In this document: piece by piece, positions 17,648 to 26,707 of the stretch
Layout: each line of letters opens with the position of its first letter
Numbering within the stretch: the first letter of the stretch is position 1
Assembly: GCA_964568975.1 (NCBI GenBank)
Contig: CAZMSO010000004.1
Coordinates: 1-64,000, forward strand
Direction: 5' to 3'
DNA from: CAZADA01 sp964568975
GTDB lineage: Bacteria; Pseudomonadota; Alphaproteobacteria; Caulobacterales; Maricaulaceae
DNA: 64,000 bases
Made by a program: the position numbers and the translations under genes
The notes under the pieces: model-generated
Seen by the model: the letters and a program-made list of their open reading frames with translations, nothing else
Database searches by the model: none
What the model was told of the DNA's origin: nothing

Positions 17648-18848
17648 AACTACCAGCCTTGAGGAACTTCGCCGGATCGTAAGATTTGCCCCGGAACCAA
17701 ACTTCATAATGAAGGTGGCGTCCAGTACTTCTGCCAGTGGATCCCATGGCGCCGATGCGATCGCCCGCGCCGACTTCATCGCCGCGGCTCACATAGGCCC
17801 GATGCAAATGGCCATACCGGGTGCGGAAGCCGTGGCCATGCTCGATTTCGACCACGCGGCCATAGCCGCCGCGCCATCCGACAAAGGACACGCGCCCCGG
17901 CGCCGCCGCCGTGATCGGCGCTAAGCGCGAGGAGGTGAAATCCAAACCGCTGTGGAAGGCCGGCCGCCCGGTAATCGGATCGATGCGCGGCCCGAAGCCT
18001 GAGGTCTGGCGGCTCGCCGTGCCGACGGGCACGCCAAGCGGCGTCGCTTCAATCGCGCGCTCCATTGTTTCGCTTTCCGCGACCCGCGCCGCAACGCGCG
18101 CCACCCGCGAAAAGAACGGATCATCAAGCCCGTCCTCATTCTCAAAGCCGATGAACGGCCCGCCGGCGCCGCGTTGGCCTTGGGTGAGCACGTCTTCGAC
18201 GTTCAAATCCGTCAAACGCAGCACTGAGCGCAAATTCTCCGCGCGCGCTTGGGCGGACTCTTCAGCGCGATCGAGCATCCGCGACTGCTCTTGCATCAGA
18301 GCGGCCAAGCGTTCATCGCCGGAAAAATCCTGGGTGGCGTCGCGGTCATTCGCCGCTAAGCGCGATTGCCGGGGGGTGGGATCCTCCACCGCGGCGGTCA
18401 TCACCAAGGAGTCGCCGCCGGTCTCGCGCGCAGCGACGCTGCGCCCGGTCATGTCGCTGCCAATGGCGTGGTCTAAAAGCCCTTTCAGGGTCTCGTGGCG
18501 GCGATCAAATTCGCGCGCGGCCTCTTCGAAATCCGTGGTGCGCGTTTGCAAGAGCGCAAGGGCTGAGGCCTCGCGCGCCCGCGCTTCCGCCAGCCAGCGC
18601 TCGTAGCGCATCTTGATGCGCACCGCTTCCGCCGACTGAGCCGACAACAAATGGCCGCGCAAAAACACGCTCGCCGTGGCGTAAGAGGTCCAGCCAATAG
18701 CGAGGGCTGACACCGTCGCGGCCAGGAACTGAGCCCGGGTCGAGAGGGTGAAGTACCGAACTTGCCCCTCGGCGCGATGGTAGATCTGCCGCTCGGGAAA
18801 CACGCGCTCCACAAAGGAGCTCGCCTGGGACGCCATGCGCGTGATCAT
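17631..18848 (-). CDS. M23 family peptidoglycan endopeptidase (LmdC-like)
   Basis: A 405-residue single-pass membrane protein. It has a short cytoplasmic N-terminus, a TM helix at about 38-60, a long coiled-coil region (about 75-240, rich in Glu/Arg/Ala heptads) and a C-terminal M23 domain with HSGLDF (zinc ligands His and Asp) and HLHYE. All ligands needed for activity are visible. It overlaps the bactofilin gene by 17 bases and should form a scaffold-enzyme pair with it. A candidate promoter with -35 TTGAAA, 17-bp spacer and -10 TGTATT lies just upstream at 18884-18912, next to a TTAACCAT-containing palindrome. Confidence 0.93.
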   Translation of the reverse strand: MITRMASQASSFVERVFPERQIYHRAEGQVRYFTLSTRAQFLAATVSALAIGWTSYATASVFLRGHLLSAQSAEAVRIKMRYERWLAEARAREASALALLQTRTTDFEEAAREFDRRHETLKGLLDHAIGSDMTGRSVAARETGGDSLVMTAAVEDPTPRQSRLAANDRDATQDFSGDERLAALMQEQSRMLDRAEESAQARAENLRSVLRLTDLNVEDVLTQGQRGAGGPFIGFENEDGLDDPFFSRVARVAARVAESETMERAIEATPLGVPVGTASRQTSGFGPRIDPITGRPAFHSGLDFTSSRLAPITAAAPGRVSFVGWRGGYGRVVEIEHGHGFRTRYGHLHRAYVSRGDEVGAGDRIGAMGSTGRSTGRHLHYEVWFRGKSYDPAKFLKAGSYVQQG

Positions 18849-18883
18849 ATTTCTCGCCCGCTGATTTCACCCGACCCCACGGC

Positions 18884-18912
18884 AATACACTCCATCAGCC
18901 ACAGATTTTCAA
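18884..18912 (-). promoter_or_regulatory. Candidate promoter of the M23-bactofilin operon
   Basis: On the minus strand, TTGAAA (18907-18912) and TGTATT (18884-18889) are separated by 17 bases. Transcription would start about 18877, leaving a leader of about 29 bases before the M23 ATG. Confidence 0.5.
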
Positions 18913-18921
18913 CAAGAGATT

Positions 18922-18936
18922 CCTTAACCATTAAGG
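18922..18936. promoter_or_regulatory. Palindrome CCTTAACCATTAAGG with CtrA half-site
   Basis: This is a perfect 6-bp inverted repeat with a CCA centre, nine bases upstream of the -35. It contains TTAACCAT (18924-18931), the half-site form bound by CtrA in Caulobacter. The spacing to the promoter suits an activator or repressor; binding is inferred only from the motif. Confidence 0.45.
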
Positions 18937-18938
18937 CC

Positions 18939-19898
18939 TCATTCAGGCTCTTGGCGCTGTGCGCCTTCCGCAGCGAGGGCTGCATACCACGTCTGCGGGA
19001 GACCAGCGGCCGCGCGCGCGTCCGTGTTGAAGGGCGGTTTCACCGCGCCGGGCGCATACGCGCGCACCGCCTCAGCCCACACTGATTCGGGATCCGACCC
19101 CCGGGCGGCGCACACATGGGCGAACCAGCGCGCGCCCACCGCGACATGGCCGATCTCATCCTCATAAATGACGGCCAACACCGCCGCGCTCGCCCCATCG
19201 CCAGCGGCCCGCAACCGACGGATCATCGCGGGGGTGACGTCAAGGCCGCGGGCCTCAAACACCAGCGGCGCCACCGCCAGGCGCGCGGCGAGATCATGAC
19301 GCGTCACGCGCGCCGCGCTCCACAATCCCTCATGGGCGGGCAAATCGCCATAAGCGACCTCGTAAGCGGCCAAGCGCTCCACCACCATGAGAAAGTGGCG
19401 GGCCTCATCCGCCGCGACGCCGAGCCAGTCGGCCGCAAACGCCGCGCGCGCGCCGTCCAAGGCGCGATCCTCAATGAAGCGCGCCACGATATCGCACGCC
19501 AAATCAATGGCGTTCAGTTCGATGTGCGCCACGGCATGGAGAAGCGCTGCGCGCCCGGCGCGATTGGCGAGGCGGCGCTTTGGCATAGCGCGCGGCGGCG
19601 CCAGTCGGGGACGCTGGGGCCGCGCCGGGGTGTCCGGCGGGGGCGGCGCGTCGCGGATCCAGTCCCGATCGTGCGGCGTGTCGGCGGCGTGGAGGCGCCC
19701 AACTTTCTCGAAGGCCGCCTGGGCGGCGGCGGCTTTCGCACGCGGGTCCGCGCACGCCAGCGCCGCGCGCGCAGCGGCGGCGATGTCAGCGCCTGTCACG
19801 CCTGGGCTGCGTTCGTGCGCGGCGCGCGGCGTGGTGGAACGCGTTTTCGCGCCGTGCAACGGATCCGACGGCGCGAGGGCGGATGCCAGCGTCGCCAT
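18939..19898 (-). CDS. DUF455 family ferritin-like protein
   Basis: A 319-residue protein of the DUF455 family, ferritin-like four-helix bundles. The predicted metal-binding residues are in HAVAHIELNAIDLA, DEARHF and YEDEIGHVAVG: two Glu and two His sets of the kind that hold a di-iron centre. The first 100 residues are Ala/Pro-rich and poorly conserved. The physiological reaction is unknown; relation to MiaE-type hydroxylases has been suggested from fold only. It lies three bases downstream of the bcp gene on the same strand, so the two are probably transcribed together, linking it loosely to oxidative stress. Confidence 0.88.
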   Translation of the reverse strand: MATLASALAPSDPLHGAKTRSTTPRAAHERSPGVTGADIAAAARAALACADPRAKAAAAQAAFEKVGRLHAADTPHDRDWIRDAPPPPDTPARPQRPRLAPPRAMPKRRLANRAGRAALLHAVAHIELNAIDLACDIVARFIEDRALDGARAAFAADWLGVAADEARHFLMVVERLAAYEVAYGDLPAHEGLWSAARVTRHDLAARLAVAPLVFEARGLDVTPAMIRRLRAAGDGASAAVLAVIYEDEIGHVAVGARWFAHVCAARGSDPESVWAEAVRAYAPGAVKPPFNTDARAAAGLPQTWYAALAAEGAQRQEPE

Positions 19899-19901
19899 GT
19901 C

Positions 19902-20378
19902 TCAGGCGTCCAGGGCGCGCACGGCGTCCAACACCGCCGCCACATGACCCGGCACGCGCACTTTGCGCCACACAGCGCGCAACACGCCGGCCTCATCGAT
20001 TACAAACGTCGAGCGCTCAATCCCCATATAGGTCTTGCCATACATGGTCTTTTCCACCCACGCGCCGTAGCGCTCAATGACGTCACTGTCGGCGTCGGAC
20101 GCGAGAACGACGCCAAGGTTGTGTTTCGCCTTAAATTTATCGTGTTTTTCGATGGTATCTTTCGACACGCCGATGACGACCGCACGCGCGGCGGCGAAGG
20201 CGTCCGCCTCCTCGGTGAAGCCGATCGCTTCTTTCGTGCAGCCGGGCGTGTCATCTTTCGGATAGAAATAGAGCACCACCCGCTGGCCCCGCAGGCCCGC
20301 CAGCGACACGGTCTCGCCGCCAGCCGCGGGCAGGGTGAAATCGGGCGCGGCGTCGCCCACGCTTAAGGTTTCAGTCAT
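19902..20378 (-). CDS. bcp: Peroxiredoxin, Bcp/PrxQ family (single cysteine)
   Basis: A thiol peroxidase that reduces hydroperoxides. The 158 residues have the AhpC/TSA fold, with the peroxidatic Cys in DDTPGCTKE (about residue 46). The resolving Cys found five residues later in E. coli Bcp is replaced by Ile, and no other Cys exists in the protein, so it must use an external thiol (1-Cys mechanism). The start at ATG 20378 gives the standard N-terminus, whereas the open frame continues far upstream without homology. It is divergent from the AsmA-like gene with only 42 bases between starts. Confidence 0.94.
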   Translation of the reverse strand: MTETLSVGDAAPDFTLPAAGGETVSLAGLRGQRVVLYFYPKDDTPGCTKEAIGFTEEADAFAAARAVVIGVSKDTIEKHDKFKAKHNLGVVLASDADSDVIERYGAWVEKTMYGKTYMGIERSTFVIDEAGVLRAVWRKVRVPGHVAAVLDAVRALDA

Positions 20379-20420
20379 AACGTGCGGCCTCCGGCGCCAC
20401 GGATTGCGGAGCGATTGGAT

Positions 20421-23400
20421 ATGAGCGGCCACGACACCCCGCGCGACGGCGCTGCGTCGACCGCGCGGACGTTTTTGGCGCGATGCGGCGGCGTTGTCCA
20501 AATGTGTCTGCGCGAAGCCGCCCGCCATGCGCTGGAGGCGGTGGCGCTCGGCTTTGCGTTGATCGTCACCGCCGTCGCCGTCGCCGCGTGGGCGCTCAAT
20601 CAAGGGGCGGTGTCGCTTGCGCCGTTCGACCGCGAAATCCGCGTGGCGCTGGCGGACGCCCTCGGGGCGGAGGCGGTGGCGTTGGGCGAAGCCTCCGCAG
20701 CGTGGTCGTCTGAGCTGCACGCCATTGTGGTGACGCTCACCAATGTCACGGCCGAGAACGAGGAGGGCGGCGTCGTCGCCACGGCGCCTTACCTTGAAGC
20801 CGGCGTGAAATTGAGCGCCCTCGCGCAAGGGCGTGTGGCGCTGTCGCGCATCGCGGTGGAGGGCGGGGCGTTTTCCATTGTGCGCTTGGCCGAAGGCGGC
20901 GTGGCCGCGGCGTTCGGGCCGCCCGAGCGGGCGCTCGCAGACGCGCGCGAGGCTGCTGACGCGCGTGAGCGCCCGGGCGAGGCTGGCGCGCGCGTTCCCG
21001 CCGCGCTGCGTCGTCTTGATGAAGTGCAATTCAACCGCGCAAAGCTTTATCTGCGAGACGAACGCTTGGGCGCTGCATTGACCATCGCAGACGCGCATGT
21101 GCGCGTCACCCGCCGCGGAGATGGCTACGCCGTGCGCGCGCTCGGCGATCTCGGCGCTATGGACGGCGCGGCGGGCTTTGACGCGCGCGCGCAAGTAAGC
21201 CGCGACTTCGAAGCGGGGTTTCTCGACGCCGAGATCAACGGCGTGTCGCCGGCGCGCGTGGTCGATCCGCACGGACCGTTGGCCGCGCTGGGCCGCCTTG
21301 ACGCGCCGATGGAGCTGCAAGTCTCGGCCCAGTTCGCCGATGGGGCGACGTCGCTGCAAGGCGCGCTCGCCGCTCAAGTGGGCGCGGGGCGTTTGCGGCT
21401 TGTGGAGGCGACGCCGCGGGCCGTGCGTGGGGGCGCGCTCACCGCCCGGTTCGGCGCTGACGGCTTGGCGTTTGACGATTTCAGCGTGGATGTGGACGGG
21501 CTGGTCGGCGCCCTCAGCGGTCAAGTCACGGGCCTTGAGGCGTCCCTGCGCGGCGAGCCCCAAGCGCGTTTAGGGTTTGACCTGACGGGCGTGGATTTGG
21601 TGGCGGATTTGCGTCCCATCTTCGCCGCGCCCCTCGACATGAGCCGGCTGCGCGTGCGCGGCGATGCTGATCTGCGCGCGCGCACGGCGCGGTTTGATGA
21701 ACTGGCGGTGCGTTTGTTCGACGCCGAGGCGACGTTTACCGGCGATGCCCGTCTGGAGCAGGTTTCCACAGGCGCGCTTGCGCCGGCGTTTCGGCTTGAG
21801 GGCGTGATCGGCGGCGTCGTGAGGCCGGCTGACGTGATGGCGGCGTGGCCGGTCGGGTTCGTCACGACAGCCCGCTCATGGGTGGAGCGTTCCGTGCTCG
21901 CGGGGCGCGCCACGGATGGGCGGCTGCGCCTCGATGTGCCGGGGGAAGCGTGGGTGGAGCGGCGCATTGATGACGATCGTCTTACGCTGAGCTTCGCCGT
22001 TGAGGACGCCGCGGTCGCTTATGTCAGCACGATGACGCCGCTGACGGATGCGCGAGGGCGGGTGACGGTGCGCGGCGACAGCCTTGAGGCGACGCTGGAG
22101 GACGCAACCCTGGGCGGGCTGTCCTTGTCGGCGGGGACGGTGGTGATGCCGCGGCTGAAAACACCGGGGGCGACAGCGCGCTTTGCGGCCTCTGCGGCGG
22201 GCTTTTTGCCGGATGTCATGGCTCTCCTTGATGAAGAGCCCTTGGGCTTGCTGAAGACAATGGAACAAACCGCAGACCAATATGCGGGCTTTGGCGAGGG
22301 CCGTTTTGAAATCACCTGGCCGATCCAGCGGTCGCCGCCGGTAGAGGCCATTCGCTTTGGGGTGGAGGCGGCCTTTAAGGACGCCGGCGGCCCCTCGGGC
22401 GTTGAGGCTCTGCCGATCCGCAACGCCGCCGTCAGCGTTTCAGGCGACTCAGAGCGGTTGGTGATCACAGCCGACGGCAAGCTCGGCCCAGCGGACGCGC
22501 GGGTGGCGGTGGAGGAGCGTCCGCGCGCTGGCGATGATGCGGTGTCGCGTGTGACGGTCAACGCGCGGCTCGATAACGCGGCCCTTGATCAGCTGGGCTT
22601 GCCGGCGCGCGACCTTATGAGCGGCGACGCGGTGGTGACGGCGGACCTGACGGCGCGGGCCGGCGCTGTGTTGAGCGCGGACATCGCCATTGACTTCGCC
22701 TCCGCGCGTCTGCGGTCGCCGGTGTCGTCGTGGACGAAACCGCGCGGCGCGCCGGCCGAGGCGGAGCTGGTGGTGCGCCGACGCGCTGATGGCGGCTTTG
22801 ACGTGCCCCGAGCGCGGGTGGCCGCGGAGGGGTTGTTGGCGAGGGGGTCGGCGGCGCTCGCTGCGGATCGGCGCCTTGAGCGGCTCGACGTCGATGATTT
22901 GGTTCTTGAGGATTATGTCGACGCCCGCGGGCGCGTGCGCCGCGCCGATGACGGGCGGGTGCTGATTGAGGCGGAGGGGCCGTTCTTCACGGCGACGGAT
23001 CTGGTGGCTGCGTTGTCCCGGGGCGGCGACGGTCCGCCTGCGGCCTTCGACTTGGACGCGCGCTTCGACGCCGTGCGCGCCAGCCCGACGGACACGCTTT
23101 ATGACGCGAGCTTTTCTATGGCGCATACGGGCGCGCGCATCGCCGGTCTGACGGTGCGCGCGGCGCAAGCCTCCGGCGATGTCATCTCCGCTGACATCAG
23201 CCCCACGGCCGACGCCGACGGCGCGCGCAAGCTCTGTGTCTACGCCGATGATGCGAGCCTCTTCATGCGCGCGCTCTTCGCCAACACGGATGTGCGCGGC
23301 GGCGCGCTCGTGATTGACGGTGATTTGCCGGCCGCGGACGCGCCGCCGGATGCTGCGAGCGTCTTGCGGGTCGAGGCGGGCGATTTCCGGCTCGTGAACA

Positions 23401-23966
23401 CGCCGCTTTTGGCGCAGCTGCTCACCTCCGTGGTGTCGTTGCAGGGCCTCGCCGACACCCTCAGCGGCGACGGCATTACGTTTCGCCGGCTGGAGGCCGA
23501 CATCATCGCGGCGGAGGATGTGTTGTATTTTGAGCGCGCGCTCATGTCCGGCCCCGCTTTGGGCCTGTCGACGTCCGGTGTGATCGACGCCAAAGAGGGT
23601 GCGTTATCAATCCAAGGGGTCGCCGCGCCCGGCTTTGGCGTGAGCTCCGTCATCGGCTCCATCCCGCTGGTGGGCGGCATGCTGACATCGCGCGAGGGCG
23701 AGGGTCTGATCGGCGTGACCTTCGCCGCCAGCGGCCCCTTCGATGATGTCGAGCTGCAGATCAATCCGCTGTCGGCGCTTGCGCCTGGCATTTTCCGCCG
23801 CTTGGTGGAAGGGCGGCTGCCGGAGGCCGACCGCTATGGCGGCGCCCCGCGGCCGGCGGCGGGCGCGCGGTGTCGTCGGCCGGTCGCGCTGGACGGGGCG
23901 CTGGATGGGGCGCTGGACTCCTCATCGACAGCGCCGGCGGGCGCGCGCGGCCGCGACCGGGGGTGA
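20421..23966 (+). CDS. AsmA/YhdP-like envelope protein (DUF3971 type)
   Basis: A giant 1181-residue protein with one N-terminal membrane helix (about 33-57) and a long periplasmic part of repetitive beta-strand sequence. The C-terminal section, with a GLSTSGVIDAKEGALSIQGVAAPGFG-like pattern, resembles the AsmA-like C-terminal domain. This is the YhdP/DUF3971 layout: proteins thought to form periplasm-spanning grooves for phospholipid transport to the outer membrane. ATG 20421 with GGAG upstream is preferred; an in-frame start at 20382 would leave three bases to the divergent bcp. The C-terminus after about residue 1140 is low-complexity. Confidence 0.88.
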   Translation: MSGHDTPRDGAASTARTFLARCGGVVQMCLREAARHALEAVALGFALIVTAVAVAAWALNQGAVSLAPFDREIRVALADALGAEAVALGEASAAWSSELHAIVVTLTNVTAENEEGGVVATAPYLEAGVKLSALAQGRVALSRIAVEGGAFSIVRLAEGGVAAAFGPPERALADAREAADARERPGEAGARVPAALRRLDEVQFNRAKLYLRDERLGAALTIADAHVRVTRRGDGYAVRALGDLGAMDGAAGFDARAQVSRDFEAGFLDAEINGVSPARVVDPHGPLAALGRLDAPMELQVSAQFADGATSLQGALAAQVGAGRLRLVEATPRAVRGGALTARFGADGLAFDDFSVDVDGLVGALSGQVTGLEASLRGEPQARLGFDLTGVDLVADLRPIFAAPLDMSRLRVRGDADLRARTARFDELAVRLFDAEATFTGDARLEQVSTGALAPAFRLEGVIGGVVRPADVMAAWPVGFVTTARSWVERSVLAGRATDGRLRLDVPGEAWVERRIDDDRLTLSFAVEDAAVAYVSTMTPLTDARGRVTVRGDSLEATLEDATLGGLSLSAGTVVMPRLKTPGATARFAASAAGFLPDVMALLDEEPLGLLKTMEQTADQYAGFGEGRFEITWPIQRSPPVEAIRFGVEAAFKDAGGPSGVEALPIRNAAVSVSGDSERLVITADGKLGPADARVAVEERPRAGDDAVSRVTVNARLDNAALDQLGLPARDLMSGDAVVTADLTARAGAVLSADIAIDFASARLRSPVSSWTKPRGAPAEAELVVRRRADGGFDVPRARVAAEGLLARGSAALAADRRLERLDVDDLVLEDYVDARGRVRRADDGRVLIEAEGPFFTATDLVAALSRGGDGPPAAFDLDARFDAVRASPTDTLYDASFSMAHTGARIAGLTVRAAQASGDVISADISPTADADGARKLCVYADDASLFMRALFANTDVRGGALVIDGDLPAADAPPDAASVLRVEAGDFRLVNTPLLAQLLTSVVSLQGLADTLSGDGITFRRLEADIIAAEDVLYFERALMSGPALGLSTSGVIDAKEGALSIQGVAAPGFGVSSVIGSIPLVGGMLTSREGEGLIGVTFAASGPFDDVELQINPLSALAPGIFRRLVEGRLPEADRYGGAPRPAAGARCRRPVALDGALDGALDSSSTAPAGARGRDRG

Positions 23967-23998
23967 GCCGCCGTCGCCCGGGGCTGCATTACGCGGCG

Positions 23999-25321
23999 TC
24001 ACGTCCGCCGCGCGACGGCGTGTTTCTTTTTTCCCACGGACAACTTCACCTGATCCTCGGCGTCGAAATCCGCGCTCACGACCACGCGTTGGGGATCGTC
24101 CACCACTGCGCCGGAGACGCGCAGCGCGCCGCCCTTGGCGTGGCGCTTCACTTCACTCTTCGACGCAACGAGCCCCGCCTCCAACAACAGATCAGCCAGG
24201 GGGACGCCGGCCTCAAACGCCGCGGCCGGGCGCGTCACAGTGGGCAACGCCGCGCCTGCGCCGCCTTGCGCGAACGTGGCCGCGGCCGTGGCTTCGGCGT
24301 CGCGCGCGGCCGCCGCGCCGTGGGTGAGCGCGGTGATTTCATTGGCTAAGCGGATCTTGGCCTCATTGATCGCTGCGCCTTGGAGCCGCTCCAGAGCCGC
24401 GATCTCCTCCAGCGGCAGGTCGGTGTAAAGGCGCAAGAACCGGCCGACGTCAGCGTCCTCGGCGTTGCGCCAATACTGCCAGAAATCATAAGGCGACAGC
24501 ATGTCGCCATCGAGCCACACCGCGCCGTCGGCGGTCTTGCCCATTTTGGCGCCGGAAGCGGTGGTCAGCAGCGCTGTCGTGACGCCGAAGGCGTCGGCCC
24601 CCTCCACGCGGCGGATCAGGTCTGCGCCGTTGACAATATTGCCCCATTGATCAGAACCGCCCATCTGCAAGGTGCAGCCGAAACGGCGGTGCAGCTCCAG
24701 AAAATCATAAGCCTGAAGCAGCATGTAGTTGAATTCGAGGAAGGTCAGCGGCTGCTCGCGGTCAAGGCGGCGTTTGACGCTTTCCAAAGCGACCATTTTG
24801 TTGATCGTGAAATGGCGGCCATAGTCGCGCAAAAACGCGATGTAGTGGATCTCATCAAGCCAGGCGGCGTTGTCGACCATAACGGCGTCCGTCGGTCCAT
24901 CGCCGAATGTCAAATAGATCTCAAAGACTTTGCGAATACCGGCTTTGTTCGCTTCGATCGTCTCCGGCGTCAGCAGAGGCCGCGTTTTATCCTTATCGGA
25001 CGGATCGCCAATCCGCGTCGTGCCGCCGCCCAGGAGCACAATCGGCTTGCCCCCCGTTTGCTGCAGCCGGCGCAGCATCATGATCGGCACCAGCGAGCCG
25101 GCGTGAAGGCTCGCGGCCGTGCAATCAAAGCCGATATAGCCAACAAGGGGGTCGGGCCCGGCTGCGGCGGCGTCGAGTGCGGCGAGATCGGTGGCTTGAT
25201 ACAGATAGCCGCGTTCCACTAAAGCGCGGGCAAACGGCGATTGCAGTCCATCCACGTCAGGCGCGGAGGCGGGCGCGGGGTCGGCGGCGGCGGCGGCGTC
25301 AGTCGTCAGGGGCGTGGTCAT
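23999..25321 (-). CDS. tyrS: Tyrosyl-tRNA synthetase
   Basis: This enzyme charges tRNA-Tyr. The 440-residue class I enzyme has the HIGH-equivalent LHAGSLVP, the tyrosine-binding QMGGSDQWGNI, the KMSKS-equivalent KMGKT, and a C-terminal S4 RNA-binding domain (about 370-440). The ATG at 25321 begins a Thr/Ala-rich stretch of about 25 residues before conserved sequence; a longer frame (to 25393) is not supported. It is divergent from anmK, an arrangement frequent in Alphaproteobacteria. It ends 32 bases from the convergent AsmA-like gene. Confidence 0.96.
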   Translation of the reverse strand: MTTPLTTDAAAAADPAPASAPDVDGLQSPFARALVERGYLYQATDLAALDAAAAGPDPLVGYIGFDCTAASLHAGSLVPIMMLRRLQQTGGKPIVLLGGGTTRIGDPSDKDKTRPLLTPETIEANKAGIRKVFEIYLTFGDGPTDAVMVDNAAWLDEIHYIAFLRDYGRHFTINKMVALESVKRRLDREQPLTFLEFNYMLLQAYDFLELHRRFGCTLQMGGSDQWGNIVNGADLIRRVEGADAFGVTTALLTTASGAKMGKTADGAVWLDGDMLSPYDFWQYWRNAEDADVGRFLRLYTDLPLEEIAALERLQGAAINEAKIRLANEITALTHGAAAARDAEATAAATFAQGGAGAALPTVTRPAAAFEAGVPLADLLLEAGLVASKSEVKRHAKGGALRVSGAVVDDPQRVVVSADFDAEDQVKLSVGKKKHAVARRT

Positions 25322-25490
25322 CAGCGTGTGGCACGTTTGAGCGGGTGGAGCGAAGCACGTCGGCGCCGCGGCGCATTGGCTGCGGGCGCACACTCGGCGT
25401 CAGCCCTATCGCGGCGGGGACGTCAACGCTATCCCCTGACGCGGGGCGGGCCGCACAGGGGGCGCGGCGCGGCGCGTGGACACACGAGGC

Positions 25491-25570
25491 GATGAGCATG
25501 GGGCGATGAGCATGGGGCGGTGAGCGTGGGGCGGTGAGCATGGGGCGGTGAGCATGGGGCGGTGAGCATG
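25491..25570. repeat. 14-bp tandem repeat at the anmK start
   Basis: The unit GGTGAGCATGGGGC occurs about 5.7 times (25491, 25505, 25519, 25533, 25547, 25561), with one or two substitutions in the first three copies. Every copy carries an SD-like GGGGC plus GTG and ATG codons. The last, partial copy supplies the anmK start region. Confidence 0.9.
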
Positions 25571-26695
25571 GCTATGACGCGCGCGCTCGGTCTAATGAGC
25601 GGCACATCCTATGACGCCATTGACGTTGCGTTGATCGACACTGACGGCGCGGCGGCGGTGTCGGTCCTCGGCGGTGCGACCTTTGACTTCGCCGCGGAGG
25701 AGCGGGCGTTGATTGCGCGCGCGACTGAGGACGCATTGGCTTGGGGCTTTGAGGGCCCTGAACCGGTCTCCTTCCAAGCGGCCGTGGCGGCGGTGACGGC
25801 GGCGCACGCCCGCGCGGCGGCTGCTTTTTTGGCGACGAACGCTGAAGCTCACGCGGGATCACCGCCGGTGGTCATTGGCTTTCACGGACAAACGGCGCTC
25901 CACCGCCCGCCCGCCAACCGCCCTGGCGCGACGCGCCAGCTTGGCGACGCCCAAGCCTTGGCGGATTTGCTGCGGCTTCCCGTGGTGTTCGACTTCCGAG
26001 GGGCGGATGTGGAGGCGGGCGGCCATGGCGCGCCGCTGGCCCCGATTTACCATTGGGCGCGGGCCTGCGCGGACGGCCTGGGGCCCGGCGATGCGGTCCT
26101 TAATCTTGGAGGCGTGGCCAACATCACCTTCATCACCGGCGCGCCGGAGGATCTGACGGCCTTCGACACCGGCCCGGCGAACGGGCTCTTGGACCAATGG
26201 GTGGCCGCCCACGGCGCGGGTGATTGCGACCGCGACGGCGCTTTCGCGCGCGCGGGGCGCGTGGACGAACACGCGCTGGCGGCGCTGCTGGACCACCGCC
26301 ATTTCGACGCGCCGCCGCCGAAATCCCTTGACCGCTACGCCTTTGCGCTGACGCCCCTTGAGGGCGTGTCGTTAGAGGATGGCTGCGCGACGCTGACTGC
26401 GTTCACGGCGGAGACGGTCGCGCGGGCGCTGCGTTTTGCGCCGACGCCGACGACGCGGGTGATCGCCGCCGGCGGCGGCGTGAACAACCCGGCGCTGATG
26501 GAGGCGCTGGCTTCGCGCCTGAGCGAGGCGCGCGTGGAGGCGGCGGCCGCGGTCGGCTGGCGTGCGGACACGCTGGAGGCCGAGCTCATGGCCTATCTCG
26601 CGGTGCGCAGCCAACGCGGCGCGCCCTTGACCTTTCCCAAGACCACGGGCGTTTCAGCGCCCCAGACGGGCGGGCGCGCGGCGTGTCCGCGCTGA
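25568..26695 (+). CDS. anmK: Anhydro-N-acetylmuramic acid kinase
   Basis: AnmK phosphorylates and opens 1,6-anhydroMurNAc released by lytic transglycosylases, recycling cell-wall sugar to MurNAc-6-P. The 375-residue protein has the N-terminal phosphate loop LMSGTSYDAID, the catalytic Asp region ADVEAGGHGAPL, NLGGVANIT and FDTGPANGLLD, all typical. The start is ambiguous: GTG 25562, ATG 25568 and ATG 25574 are all in frame and all lie in or beside the last copy of a 14-bp tandem repeat. ATG 25568 is chosen for its distance from the GGGGCGG. It is divergent from tyrS. Confidence 0.93.
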   Translation: MAMTRALGLMSGTSYDAIDVALIDTDGAAAVSVLGGATFDFAAEERALIARATEDALAWGFEGPEPVSFQAAVAAVTAAHARAAAAFLATNAEAHAGSPPVVIGFHGQTALHRPPANRPGATRQLGDAQALADLLRLPVVFDFRGADVEAGGHGAPLAPIYHWARACADGLGPGDAVLNLGGVANITFITGAPEDLTAFDTGPANGLLDQWVAAHGAGDCDRDGAFARAGRVDEHALAALLDHRHFDAPPPKSLDRYAFALTPLEGVSLEDGCATLTAFTAETVARALRFAPTPTTRVIAAGGGVNNPALMEALASRLSEARVEAAAAVGWRADTLEAELMAYLAVRSQRGAPLTFPKTTGVSAPQTGGRAACPR

Positions 26696-26707
26696 GACTC
26701 CTCGGCC

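Noticed and set aside
20382..20420. Upstream start for the AsmA-like protein
   Set aside because: It would leave three bases to the divergent bcp start and has no ribosome site; ATG 20421 is better supported.
25491..25570. CRISPR array
   Set aside because: The copies are directly adjacent with no spacers and the unit is only 14 bp; it is a simple tandem repeat.
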